Assembly (NCBI GenBank): GCA_001897755.1
Contig: MKUJ01000009.1
Coordinates: 86,834 to 118,924 of the forward strand
From: Afipia sp. 64-13
GTDB lineage: Bacteria; Pseudomonadota; Alphaproteobacteria; Rhizobiales; Xanthobacteraceae
Direction: 5' to 3'
DNA: 32,091 nucleotides
Part shown: one piece after another, positions 25,154-32,091 of the stretch
How positions within the stretch are numbered: position 1 is the stretch's first letter
Layout: every line of letters starts with the position of its first letter
The notes under the pieces: generated by a model
Told to the model about the DNA's origin: nothing
Seen by the model: the letters and a program-made list of their open reading frames with translations, nothing else
Database searches by the model: none
Made by a program: the position numbers and the translations under genes

Positions 25154-25651
25154 ATGGGCAGTGACCGGCAACACGGTCGTCCCGGCTGGCCGGGCGAAGA
25201 AGGGGAACGAGGCCATCTCGCTGACCCCGACCGGCATGGCTCGGACGAACTGGCCGCATCGATCCAATCCAGCGTGGCCGAAATCGCCGTGATGTGGATG
25301 CTTCATCACTGGTCACGCGCCGGCGAACGGTGGCCTGATCCCCTTGACGTGCAGATCGAGAATTTCAGCACGGCGGGACTTGCGGCGATCGCAGCCCATG
25401 GCCCTGCGCTCCGCCATGCGAAGCGGGAGCATTTATGGATGATCTATTTCAAGGGTCTCCTTGCCGCACAGACCCACCCGCAAGAGCAGATGATCAAAGC
25501 CATCAAGGCTGTCGGAGAACGAAGCCGGGTTCAGATCTCCGGCGAACCGATGACGGAGCGGGTCGTCAAGACGTCGCCGGGCCATCTTTCCGATCTGGAA
25601 CTGCTGGAGCATATCAACCAGGCCCTGTGCCAGACCGCTCCCGGAACGTGA
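25154..25651 (+). CDS. Hypothetical protein
   Basis: A 165-residue protein I do not recognise. The first ~35 residues are arginine-, glycine- and proline-rich and may not be translated; a later start is possible. From about residue 38 the sequence looks like a soluble helical protein: S-V-A-E-I-A-V-M-W-M-L-H-H-W, I-E-N-F-S-T-A-G-L-A-A-I, H-A-K-R-E-H-L-W-M-I-Y-F-K-G-L-L-A, and a charged tail with L-S-D-L-E-L-L-E-H-I-N-Q-A-L. There is no signal peptide or membrane helix. It lies 68 bases after the second H-NS-like gene on the same strand and is convergent with waaC, so it may be co-transcribed with the H-NS-like gene. Its job is unknown. Confidence 0.5.
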   Translation: MGSDRQHGRPGWPGEEGERGHLADPDRHGSDELAASIQSSVAEIAVMWMLHHWSRAGERWPDPLDVQIENFSTAGLAAIAAHGPALRHAKREHLWMIYFKGLLAAQTHPQEQMIKAIKAVGERSRVQISGEPMTERVVKTSPGHLSDLELLEHINQALCQTAPGT

Positions 25652-25784
25652 CCGGACGCCGCCAGCGAAGCCTTGAAGGCCGGCCCCTGCGCCACGATGC
25701 CGATGGACCGACCGGGTAATGTGGGGTGCCGGGGGCTCGAGCATCGGCCTGGGGGCCCGGCCAGAGGCCGCATAGCCGCGTTCG

Positions 25785-26750
25785 CTATCGAGCCTGGCCG
25801 AAACCGAGTTTCTCCGCCTCCGCGATCGCCTGGGCGAAGGCCGGGGCTTCGCCCTTGCCGCCCAGCACCACGATGGGGCCGCCGCCGACCGGCCCGGTGA
25901 GGCCCGGATCGGTGGCGATGAACACCGCGATCAGCGGCACGGAATACGCCGCCGCCAGATGCAGCAGCCCGGTATCGACGCCGGCCACCAGCGCCGCGTT
26001 GGCGATCACACCGGCGGTGGCGTCGAGCGGCTGGCGCTCGAGGATGCGGCTTTGCGGAATGCCGCCGGCGAGGCGCTGGCAGCGCAGGCGCTCGCGCTCG
26101 GTGCCCCATGGCAGCACCACGTCGAGACCCTGCCGCCGCAACCATTTGCCGAGGCCGATCCATTCGGACTCGCGCCACTCCTTGGTCGCCTTCGAAGTGC
26201 CGTGCAACAACACCGCGTAAGGCGCGCCCGCCGCCACCGGCGGCTTGACCAGACCGTAGTCGATCGCCGCGTCGGGCTGATAGCCGAGACTGAGACCGGT
26301 CAGCGTGCGATTGCGCGTCACCGCATGCAGAGTGCGCGAGACGCTGTGGGTGACGTCATAGAAACGCGATGCCAGCGGCTCGCGGATGCTGGCGGCATCG
26401 TAGCCATGCCGCTCGCCCGGCGCGTAATGCGCGATCAGCGCGGAGCGCAGCAGTCCCTGCGTGTCGATGGTCTTCGCTGCATCGATGGCGTGCAACCTTG
26501 CCTTGAATGCCGACACCTCGCGCCATGTCGCGGGCGACAGCAATTGCGAGCGCCAGCGCCGCGTCGCCACCGGCACCACCTCGTCGATCGCCGGATGCAA
26601 TCGCGCCAGCGGCGCGAACGCCTCCTCCACCACCCAGGTGAATCTCACATCGGGATGGCGCCGCCGCGCGTCGGTCATTGCCGGCATCTGATGCACCACG
26701 TCGCCGAGCGAGGATGTCTTGATGAAAATGAGGCCGGGCGTATTCGCCAT
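25785..26750 (-). CDS. waaC: Lipopolysaccharide heptosyltransferase I
   Basis: A 321-residue GT9 enzyme that adds the first heptose to the Kdo of the LPS inner core at the cytoplasmic membrane face. ATG at 26750 gives the family start (I-F-I-K-T-S-S-L-G-D-V-V-H near 8-20); the frame reaches 26822. Other marks are F-T-W-V-V-E-E near 37-43, L-L-H-G-T-S near 181-186 with K-E-W after it, and G-V-D-T-G-L-L-H-L-A-A near 257-267, the sugar-nucleotide site. It is divergent from galE. It belongs to LPS core synthesis and is probably part of the ordinary chromosome beside the EPS locus. Confidence 0.9.
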   Translation of the reverse strand: MANTPGLIFIKTSSLGDVVHQMPAMTDARRRHPDVRFTWVVEEAFAPLARLHPAIDEVVPVATRRWRSQLLSPATWREVSAFKARLHAIDAAKTIDTQGLLRSALIAHYAPGERHGYDAASIREPLASRFYDVTHSVSRTLHAVTRNRTLTGLSLGYQPDAAIDYGLVKPPVAAGAPYAVLLHGTSKATKEWRESEWIGLGKWLRRQGLDVVLPWGTERERLRCQRLAGGIPQSRILERQPLDATAGVIANAALVAGVDTGLLHLAAAYSVPLIAVFIATDPGLTGPVGGGPIVVLGGKGEAPAFAQAIAEAEKLGFGQAR

Positions 26751-26948
26751 GGAATCCCGCAAATCGAGTGAGGTTTTGGAAACCATAAAGCGTGTTCCGT
26801 GGCGAATTGCCAAGAAAATCAACAGAAAGCCGGTGCGTTATACCCCGCGTCCACCCTTCCCCGGCAAGTTTCCGGCAAGGGTATGGCGTCACAGTCGCAG
26901 ACCGGATCGGGAAACACCGTCGATCGGGCGGCACGGGAGTTGAGCAAC
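26751..26948. promoter_or_regulatory. Divergent spacer waaC / galE
   Basis: A 198-base spacer of ordinary composition that must hold promoters for both genes. Unlike the spacers before 25 kb, it has no ATTTAAT-type island. I see no convincing -35/-10 pair. Confidence 0.4.
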
Positions 26949-27962
26949 ATGACAGTTCTGGTCACCGGCGGCGCGGGATATATCGGCAGCCACACGGTTC
27001 TGGCGCTGGCGGAGGCCCGCGCCAGCGTGGTCGTGATCGACAATCTGTCCACCGGCTTTTCCAGCGCGCTGCCCGAAGGCGTGCCGCTGTTCATCGGCGA
27101 CGCCGCAGACGAAAATCTGGTCGAGGGCGTGATCGCCCAGCACGGCGTCACCTCGATCATTCATTTCGCGGGCTCTGTCGTGGTGCCGGATTCGGTGCGC
27201 GATCCGCTCGCCTATTACCGCAACAACACGATGACGACGCGCAATCTGCTCAACGCGGCGGTGAAGTGCGGCGTCAGCCGTTTCATCTTCTCGTCGACCG
27301 CCGCGGTCTACGGCAATCCCGACGAGATGCCGGTGACCGAGACCGCGCCGACGCGGCCGCTGTCGCCCTACGGCTCCTCGAAGCTGATGACCGAGATCAT
27401 GCTGCACGATGTCGCCGGCGCGCATGACATGGACTACGTGGTGCTGCGTTATTTCAACGTCGCGGGCGCCGATCCGCAGGCGCGCATCGGCCTGCAAACC
27501 GTCGGCGCGACGCATCTGCTCAAGATCGCGGTCGAGGCGGCGACCGGCCAGCGCGCCAAGATCGATGTCTACGGCACCGATTATCCGACGCCGGACGGAA
27601 GCTGTATCCGCGATTTCATCCATGTCAGCGATCTGGCGCAGGCGCATCTGGCTGCGCTCGATTATCTGCGCACGGGTGGCGCGTCGGTGACGCTGAACTG
27701 CGGTTATGGCCGGGGCTATTCGGTGCGCGAGACCATCGAGGCGGTGCGCCGGGCCTCGGGCCGCAACTTCGCGGTGCAGGAATCGCCGCGGCGGCCCGGC
27801 GACATCATGACCATGATCGCCGACACCAGCCGCATCCGGCAGACGCTCGACTGGACGCCGCAATACGACGACCTCGACACGATCGCCCGCCACGCGCTGG
27901 CGTGGGAGGACAAGCTGATCGCCGCGCGCGGCTCCAGCGACCGGCAGGCGGCCTCCGCCTAG
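26949..27962 (+). CDS. galE: UDP-glucose 4-epimerase
   Basis: A 337-residue extended SDR that interconverts UDP-glucose and UDP-galactose. ATG at 26949 follows GGGAG, and the longer frame to 26799 does not fit. Family motifs: G-G-A-G-Y-I-G-S-H at 7-15, D31-N-L-S-T-G, H-F-A-G-S-V near 72-77, S-S-T-A-A-V-Y-G at 115-122, the catalytic pair Y141 and K145 in Y-G-S-S-K, R-Y-F-N-V-A-G-A-D, and D-G-S-C-I-R-D-F-I-H-V-S-D-L. It could supply galactose donors to LPS or to the EPS pathway upstream. The following ABC exporter starts 86 bases later on the same strand, so the two may be co-transcribed. Confidence 0.95.
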   Translation: MTVLVTGGAGYIGSHTVLALAEARASVVVIDNLSTGFSSALPEGVPLFIGDAADENLVEGVIAQHGVTSIIHFAGSVVVPDSVRDPLAYYRNNTMTTRNLLNAAVKCGVSRFIFSSTAAVYGNPDEMPVTETAPTRPLSPYGSSKLMTEIMLHDVAGAHDMDYVVLRYFNVAGADPQARIGLQTVGATHLLKIAVEAATGQRAKIDVYGTDYPTPDGSCIRDFIHVSDLAQAHLAALDYLRTGGASVTLNCGYGRGYSVRETIEAVRRASGRNFAVQESPRRPGDIMTMIADTSRIRQTLDWTPQYDDLDTIARHALAWEDKLIAARGSSDRQAASA

Positions 27963-28019
27963 CGCGGATTTTACCCCGTTTTGGCTTGAAAATCAGCCGC
28001 ATCACGGGCAAGGAGACGC

Positions 28020-28052
28020 ATGTCTCCACGCAACATTCCGGGACCCGGATGA
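28020..28052 (+). CDS. Possible leader mini-ORF before the ABC exporter
   Basis: ATG at 28020 follows AAGGAG seven bases upstream, the best ribosome site of the region, and encodes only ten residues before TGA at 28050. That TGA overlaps the exporter's ATG (28049) as ATGA. It may be a coupling leader or chance; an alternative is that the strong site simply feeds ribosomes to the main start. Confidence 0.25.
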   Translation: MSPRNIPGPG

Positions 28053-29848
28053 CCGAAGTTCCGAGAAAGATCACCGACGACCCCTATGGCGCGGCCGCGC
28101 TGATCCGCCGCCTCGTCACCGAACAGGGGCTCCAATACTGGCCGCGCTACCTGAAGGCCTTCGCCCTGATGGCGGTGTCGGCCGCCGCCACCGCGCTGTC
28201 CGCCTGGCTGCTCGGCGAGGTCATCAACCAGACCTATGTCAACCGCAGCGTCTCCGGCATCATATCGCTGTCGCTGGTGATCATCGTGCTGTTCACGGCC
28301 AAGGGCGCGGCGACCTACGGCCATTCGGTGATCCTTGCCAAGATCAGCAACGCCATTCTCGCCAACAACCAGCGGCGGCTGTTCGCCAAGCTGATGCACG
28401 AGAACATCGGATTTTACTCCGACCGGCACACCTCGGAATTCCTGACGCGGCTCACCGCCGGCGCGCAATCGGTAACGCAAGTGCTCGGCCTCTTGGTCAG
28501 CGCGCTCGGCCGCGATGTGCTGTCGCTGATCGGTCTCGTCGCCGTGATGGTGTTCCAGGATCCGTGGATGTCGCTGTTCGGCCTGATCGTCGCTCCGCCG
28601 GCGATGCTGGTGATCCGCAAGCTGGTCAAGCGCATCAAGAATCTGGCGCACGACCAGTTTACCGGCACCACCGACATCATGGAGACCATGCAAGAATCGC
28701 TGCAGGGTATTCGCACAGTCAAGGCCTTCACGCTGGAAGACACCATGCAGGCGCGCATCGACGCCAGCATCGGCGAGGTCGAGCGCAACTCCAACAAGAT
28801 GGCGCGGGTGCAGAGCCGCTCCAGCCCGTTGATGGAAACGCTCGGCGGCATCGCCATCGCCGGCGCGCTGATGTATGGCGGCTACCGCGTGATCGCGACC
28901 GGCGCCGCACCGGGGCAGTTCTTCTCGTTCCTCACCGCGTTCCTGCTCGCCTACGAGCCGGCCAAGCGCCTTGCGCGGCTCAACATCGAGCTGAACTCCT
29001 ATCTCGTCGGCGCACGCAAGCTGCTGGAGATCGTCGACAGCCCGGCCTCCGAGCCCGACGACAGCGACAAGCCGGCCTTGCAGCTCACCGAAGCGCAGGT
29101 CGAACTGCGCGACGTGACCTTCTCCTATCGCGACGGCGAGCCGGTGCTCCGCCGCGTGAGCTTCGTCGCCGCGCCCGGCACCATGACGGCGCTGGTCGGT
29201 CCCTCCGGCGGCGGCAAGTCCACCGTGCTGGCGCTGCTGCTGCGCTTCTACGAGGTCGGCGCGGGCGCCATCGTGATCGACAACCAGATCATCTCGGACG
29301 TGTCGCGCAAATCGCTGCGCCTGCAGACCGCCTATGTCGGACAGGACGTCTATCTGTTCCGCGCCAGCATTCGCGACAACATCGCCTTCGGCAAACCCGG
29401 CGCGACCGAGGACGAGATCGTCGCCGCCGCGAAAGCCGCCTGCGCGCATGATTTCATCATGGCGTTCCCGCTCGGCTACGACACGCCGGTCGGCGAGCAC
29501 GGCGCGCAGCTCTCCGGCGGCCAGCGTCAGCGCATTGCGATTGCCCGCGCGCTGGTGAAGAACGCGCCGATCATCCTGCTCGACGAGGCCACCGCTGCGC
29601 TCGATTCCGAATCCGAGAAGCTGGTGCAGGAAGCCATCGCGCATCTGTGCCAGGGCCGCACCACCATCGTGATCGCGCATCGCCTGCACACCATCATGCA
29701 TGCCGACCAGATTCTGGTGGTGGAGGACGGCAGCATCGTCGAATCCGGCCAGCACGACGCGCTGCTCGCCCGCAACGGCCGCTACGCCTCGTTCTTCCGC
29801 TTGCAGCATCGCGAGGCCGGCGCGCCGCCGCTGGTCGCGAGCGCGTAG
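28049..29848 (+). CDS. MsbA-like ABC exporter (fused membrane and ATPase domains)
   Basis: A 599-residue half-transporter that would act as a homodimer in the inner membrane. Membrane helices lie near 36-57, 70-88, 143-168, 172-190, 264-283 and 288-303, with the intracellular coupling segment M-Q-E-S-L-Q-G-I-R-T-V-K at 214-225. The ATPase domain has Walker A G-P-S-G-G-G-K-S-T at 384-392, Q432 as Q-loop, signature L-S-G-G-Q-R-Q at 488-494, Walker B with L-L-D-E-A at 510-514, a D-loop A-A-L-D and H544. The family exports lipids, lipid A or glycolipids. It lies after galE, so a lipid-linked sugar is a possible cargo, but nothing ties it directly to the EPS locus. Confidence 0.9.
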   Translation: MTEVPRKITDDPYGAAALIRRLVTEQGLQYWPRYLKAFALMAVSAAATALSAWLLGEVINQTYVNRSVSGIISLSLVIIVLFTAKGAATYGHSVILAKISNAILANNQRRLFAKLMHENIGFYSDRHTSEFLTRLTAGAQSVTQVLGLLVSALGRDVLSLIGLVAVMVFQDPWMSLFGLIVAPPAMLVIRKLVKRIKNLAHDQFTGTTDIMETMQESLQGIRTVKAFTLEDTMQARIDASIGEVERNSNKMARVQSRSSPLMETLGGIAIAGALMYGGYRVIATGAAPGQFFSFLTAFLLAYEPAKRLARLNIELNSYLVGARKLLEIVDSPASEPDDSDKPALQLTEAQVELRDVTFSYRDGEPVLRRVSFVAAPGTMTALVGPSGGGKSTVLALLLRFYEVGAGAIVIDNQIISDVSRKSLRLQTAYVGQDVYLFRASIRDNIAFGKPGATEDEIVAAAKAACAHDFIMAFPLGYDTPVGEHGAQLSGGQRQRIAIARALVKNAPIILLDEATAALDSESEKLVQEAIAHLCQGRTTIVIAHRLHTIMHADQILVVEDGSIVESGQHDALLARNGRYASFFRLQHREAGAPPLVASA

Positions 29849-30015
29849 AGTGTTTTTGTTCTGATGAACTAACAGGTGGTCATGCACGGGCTTGACCCGC
29901 GCATCCATATTCCTGAAAAGATGGGTTGCCGGGTCAAGCCCGGCAACGACAGCTAAAAAGCATTTTCACTGCACCAAACGCGCCAAATACTTCTTCACAA
30001 ACCACGGATCATCCC
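29849..30015. other. Spacer containing a palindromic repeat
   Basis: The 167 bases between the ABC exporter and the FAH-family gene consist mainly of the REP-like repeat described separately, then CACTGCACCAAACGCG-type DNA before the start at 30016. No gene is seen. Confidence 0.5.
29877..29950. repeat. REP-like palindromic intergenic repeat
   Basis: CGGGCTTGACCCG at 29887-29899 is followed by its exact reverse complement CGGGTCAAGCCCG at 29930-29942. Near-matching flanks (GCATCCAT and ATGGGTTGC) extend the stem. Repeats of this form ('...GGGTCAAGCCCGGCAA...') are common between genes in Bradyrhizobium and relatives. The cruciform may also act as an mRNA 3' stabiliser or terminator for the exporter gene. 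Confidence 0.7.
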
Positions 30016-30714
30016 ATGAGCGCCGCAGACTACGTCATTCCCGCCTTGGTGCAGCCGGCGCTTCCGGTGGCCGGCACGACAAAACTGTTTCCGGTGCGGC
30101 GCATCTGGTGCGTGGGGCGCAACTATCTCGAACACATCCGCGAGATGGGCAATGACGAGCGGCTGCCGCCGTTCTTCTTCGCCAAGCATGCCGACATGAT
30201 CGTGCCGAGCGGCGCGACCATTCCGTTCCCGAGCCTGACCAAGGATTGCCAGCACGAGGTCGAGATGATCGTCGCGCTGAAGTCGGGCGGCGCCAACATC
30301 ACCCCGGACAAGGCGCTCGATCATGTCTACGGTTATGGCGTGGCGATCGACCTGACGCGGCGCGATCTGCAGACCGCCTCGCGCAAGAAGGAGCGGCCGT
30401 GGGAGATCGGCAAGTCGTTCGACAACTCCGCACCGTGCGGCGCGCTGCGCGCGGCCTCCGAGATCGGTCATCCGGCGAAAGGCCGGATCTGGCTGTCGGT
30501 GAACGGCACCCTGCGGCAACAGGGTGACCTATCGGAGATGATCTGGAACGTACCGGAAATCATCGCGCAACTGTCGCAGCAGGTGACGCTCGGCGCGGGC
30601 GACCTGATCATGACCGGCACGCCGGCCGGCGTCGCCGCGCTGGCGCCGGGCGACGTGATCGAATGCGGCATCGAGGGGCTGGAGCCGCTGAAGGTGGCGT
30701 TCGCCAAGGGGTAG
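30016..30714 (+). CDS. Fumarylacetoacetate hydrolase (FAH) family protein
   Basis: A 232-residue enzyme of the FAH superfamily, which cleaves C-C bonds in, or decarboxylates, keto acids from aromatic breakdown. ATG at 30016 is used; the longer frame to 29926 lies in the repeat. Features: V-G-R-N-Y-L-E-H at 33-40, F-F-A-K-H-A-D near 54-60, metal ligands E81 and E83 in H-E-V-E, D112 in I-D-L-T-R-R-D, the lid region K-K-E-R-P-W-E-I-G-K-S-F-D at 124-136, and T-G-T-P-A-G-V at 200-206. The short, single-domain form resembles fumarylpyruvate hydrolase (NagK-like), but the true substrate cannot be decided. The GNAT gene follows after two bases. Confidence 0.85.
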   Translation: MSAADYVIPALVQPALPVAGTTKLFPVRRIWCVGRNYLEHIREMGNDERLPPFFFAKHADMIVPSGATIPFPSLTKDCQHEVEMIVALKSGGANITPDKALDHVYGYGVAIDLTRRDLQTASRKKERPWEIGKSFDNSAPCGALRAASEIGHPAKGRIWLSVNGTLRQQGDLSEMIWNVPEIIAQLSQQVTLGAGDLIMTGTPAGVAALAPGDVIECGIEGLEPLKVAFAKG

Positions 30715-30716
30715 CC

Positions 30717-31145
30717 ATGCCTGAGCCGCTGACAGTCAGGCCCGCGACATCCGAAGATCAGGCTGCGATCACCACGCTGTGGCAAGCCTGCAGACTGGTG
30801 ACGAGCTACAACGATCCCGCCGTCGATTTTGCCTTCGCCAAGGCCGGCGCATGCTCGGACGTTCTGGTCGGCGAAGCGGGCGGAACGATCAAAGCCAGCG
30901 TGATGGTCGGCCATGATGGCCATCGCGGCTGGCTCTATTACGTCGCATCCGCTCCGGACGCACGCGGCGAAGGCTTGGGCCGGCGGATCGTCGAAGCTGG
31001 CGAGGCCTGGCTGCGCGAGCGCGGCGTCGTCAAGGTGCAGTTGCTGGTGCGCGAGACCAACACCGAGGTCGTCGGTTTCTACGAACACCTCGGCTTTGAG
31101 GTGGCACCGCGCGTGGTGATGGCGAAATGGCTGAAAGAGCCGTAG
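30717..31145 (+). CDS. GNAT-family acetyltransferase
   Basis: A 142-residue single-domain N-acetyltransferase. ATG at 30717 follows AAGGGG and lies two bases after the stop of the FAH-family gene, so the two share an operon. The acetyl-CoA loop R-G-E-G-L-G is at 83-88 after the strand L-Y-Y-V-A-S-A-P; the fold continues with V-Q-L-L-V-R-E-T-N and V-V-G-F-Y-E-H-L-G-F, the typical C-terminal motif. It is close in style to the YpeA/RimI branch. The substrate is unknown. Confidence 0.87.
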   Translation: MPEPLTVRPATSEDQAAITTLWQACRLVTSYNDPAVDFAFAKAGACSDVLVGEAGGTIKASVMVGHDGHRGWLYYVASAPDARGEGLGRRIVEAGEAWLRERGVVKVQLLVRETNTEVVGFYEHLGFEVAPRVVMAKWLKEP

Positions 31146-31152
31146 GCCGCGC

Positions 31153-32091
31153 TCAATACCCGGTCGCCTCGAGATAGCCGACGCCGCCATGGCTGCCCTC
31201 GATCCGTACCGGACCTTCCCAATAAGGAATGCTGGTGCCCATCCAGCTTTGCGGATTGAGCGGCGCAATCGAGATTGTCAGCCCGCGGCTCGCGATCGCC
31301 ACCCTCCATGATGTCGGCACCACATGGGTACCGATGGTGGTCCATGCCGTCGGCGTCATCGCGATGTCCGATGCAGCCAGCGCGTGCGCCGTCCCATCCG
31401 CATCGATCCAGTTGCCGGAGCGATAATCCGCGCCGTCATCCTGACGCAGCCGGAACAGCATCACCTTGTCGCCGGACGCCAGATGCAGCGACATCCAGTC
31501 CCAGCCCTTCTGGTCCGGCGCGAGCGGCTGGCTGCTCCATTCGCGGTCGAGCCACGCCTGCCCCGTCACCCCAACGCTACGGCCCGCGAGCGCGATCTCG
31601 CCTTGCGCGGTGAAGAACGGCTGGCTGTAGTAATAGGACGCCTGCCCGCGCGTCGATTTCTCGCTGTAACCGCCTTCGCCCTGCAACACCACGGGCCGCG
31701 TCGTATCGAGCCGCAGGTCGATGCGGAAATCCGTGCTCGATGCCTTGAGCGCCAGCGGCGCGAGGGTTTGGGCCGACGCGCCTTCAGGCGCACGCAACTC
31801 CCACGCATCGATGAAGGCGTGGAACGGTGCGGCCTCGACGCCAGCCTGCCCCACGCCGCCCCGCGCCAGACGCTCGGCGAACAGATGCTGCCGCGCACTG
31901 GTGACCGCCGCATGGCCCATCCAGAGCTGGCGGCTGCCCCAGCCCTGACCTTCGGAGCCGGGCGCCATCGCCTGACGGAACAGTGTCCATTGCACGCCAT
32001 AGGCCTCGCCGTCCTCGCCGCGCAGATTGGCGGTGACGTACCACCACTCGATGCGGAATTGCGGATGCGCGCCATGATCGGCCGGAAATGT
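31153..32091 (-). CDS. AttH/CrtC-type lipocalin-like protein, 5' end outside window
   Basis: The frame is open to the right edge, so the start is missing; 312 residues are visible. The first visible part reads F-P-A-D-H-G-A-H-P-Q-F-R and E-W-W-Y-V-T, the typical entry of the AttH/CrtC-like lipocalin family (COG5621, 'predicted secreted hydrolase'). Later come L-F-R-Q near 40, Y-Y-Y-S-Q-P-F, G-Q-A-W-L-D-R-E-W-S near the middle and W-D-W-M-S-L-H-L. These proteins form two lipocalin-like barrels, are usually secreted or periplasmic, and often sit beside LolE/LolD-like ABC genes; that neighbour would be to the right. It is convergent with the GNAT gene, with seven bases between. Confidence 0.82.
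   Translation of the reverse strand, partial: TFPADHGAHPQFRIEWWYVTANLRGEDGEAYGVQWTLFRQAMAPGSEGQGWGSRQLWMGHAAVTSARQHLFAERLARGGVGQAGVEAAPFHAFIDAWELRAPEGASAQTLAPLALKASSTDFRIDLRLDTTRPVVLQGEGGYSEKSTRGQASYYYSQPFFTAQGEIALAGRSVGVTGQAWLDREWSSQPLAPDQKGWDWMSLHLASGDKVMLFRLRQDDGADYRSGNWIDADGTAHALAASDIAMTPTAWTTIGTHVVPTSWRVAIASRGLTISIAPLNPQSWMGTSIPYWEGPVRIEGSHGGVGYLEATGY

Noticed and set aside
28049-29848. ABC-dependent capsule exporter for the EPS
   Set aside because: It is a fused MsbA-type half-transporter, not a Wzm/Wzt pair, and the EPS locus has Wzy-pathway components.
27971-29908. Minus-strand frame of about 645 codons opposite the ABC exporter
   Set aside because: Mirror frame of a clear ABC transporter; no recognisable domain.
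1-32091. CRISPR arrays, tRNA, rRNA, integrases and insertion sequences
   Set aside because: Looked for on both strands; no regularly spaced repeats, no tRNA-like sequence I could fold and no transposase-like protein were found.

Overview
The window looks like chromosomal DNA of a high-GC alphaproteobacterium, most likely in the Bradyrhizobium / Rhodopseudomonas / Afipia group (Nitrobacteraceae). I base this on the two H-NS-family proteins with the alphaproteobacterial C-terminus (YRNPS...TWSGRGK.P.W), the style of the core genes on the right, and a palindromic intergenic repeat of a type common in that group. The genus call is an inference from gene style; no database was searched.

Positions 1 to about 25,100 form one large exopolysaccharide (EPS) or capsule locus. 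From the left: the end of a glycosyltransferase; a minus-strand pair (methyltransferase and GT-A-like glycosyltransferase); a plus-strand RfbC-like epimerase; a tightly packed minus-strand operon wecG-wecB-wecC-SDR-DUF4910, which makes and transfers ManNAcA and carries an extra sugar-modifying module; a family 2 glycosyltransferase; a minus-strand rhamnose operon rmlC-rmlBD-rmlA plus an alpha/alpha-toroid protein, in which rmlB and rmlD are fused into one 657-residue frame; then plus-strand export and assembly genes (a Wzc/GumC-type BY-kinase co-polymerase, a Wza/GumB-type outer-membrane export lipoprotein, a Wzy-like polymerase). Last come a small two-helix membrane protein, the GumD/WcaJ-type initiating sugar-phosphate transferase, and two divergent H-NS-like genes. 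Together they describe a Wzx/Wzy-type pathway for a glycan that probably contains rhamnose and N-acetylmannosaminuronic acid. The flippase and several glycosyltransferases must lie elsewhere.

From about 25,150 to the right end the content changes to ordinary-looking genes: a hypothetical protein, heptosyltransferase I (waaC), UDP-glucose 4-epimerase (galE), an MsbA-like ABC exporter, a fumarylacetoacetate-hydrolase-family enzyme, a GNAT acetyltransferase and the start-truncated gene of an AttH/CrtC-type lipocalin-like protein.

The most notable non-coding signal is that the seven main promoter-bearing spacers of the EPS locus carry islands of ATTTAAT/ATTAAAT sequence in otherwise GC-rich DNA. 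They include a 17-bp palindromic element repeated exactly at 9232 and 22035, and a perfect 7+3+7 inverted repeat at 17726. The spacers right of about 25.1 kb lack such islands. The same locus encodes two H-NS-like proteins, so a self-contained silencing circuit is a reasonable hypothesis. The other main points are the RmlB-RmlD fusion, the SDR/DUF4910/RfbC/methyltransferase module, and an ExoX-like small membrane protein divergent from the initiating transferase.
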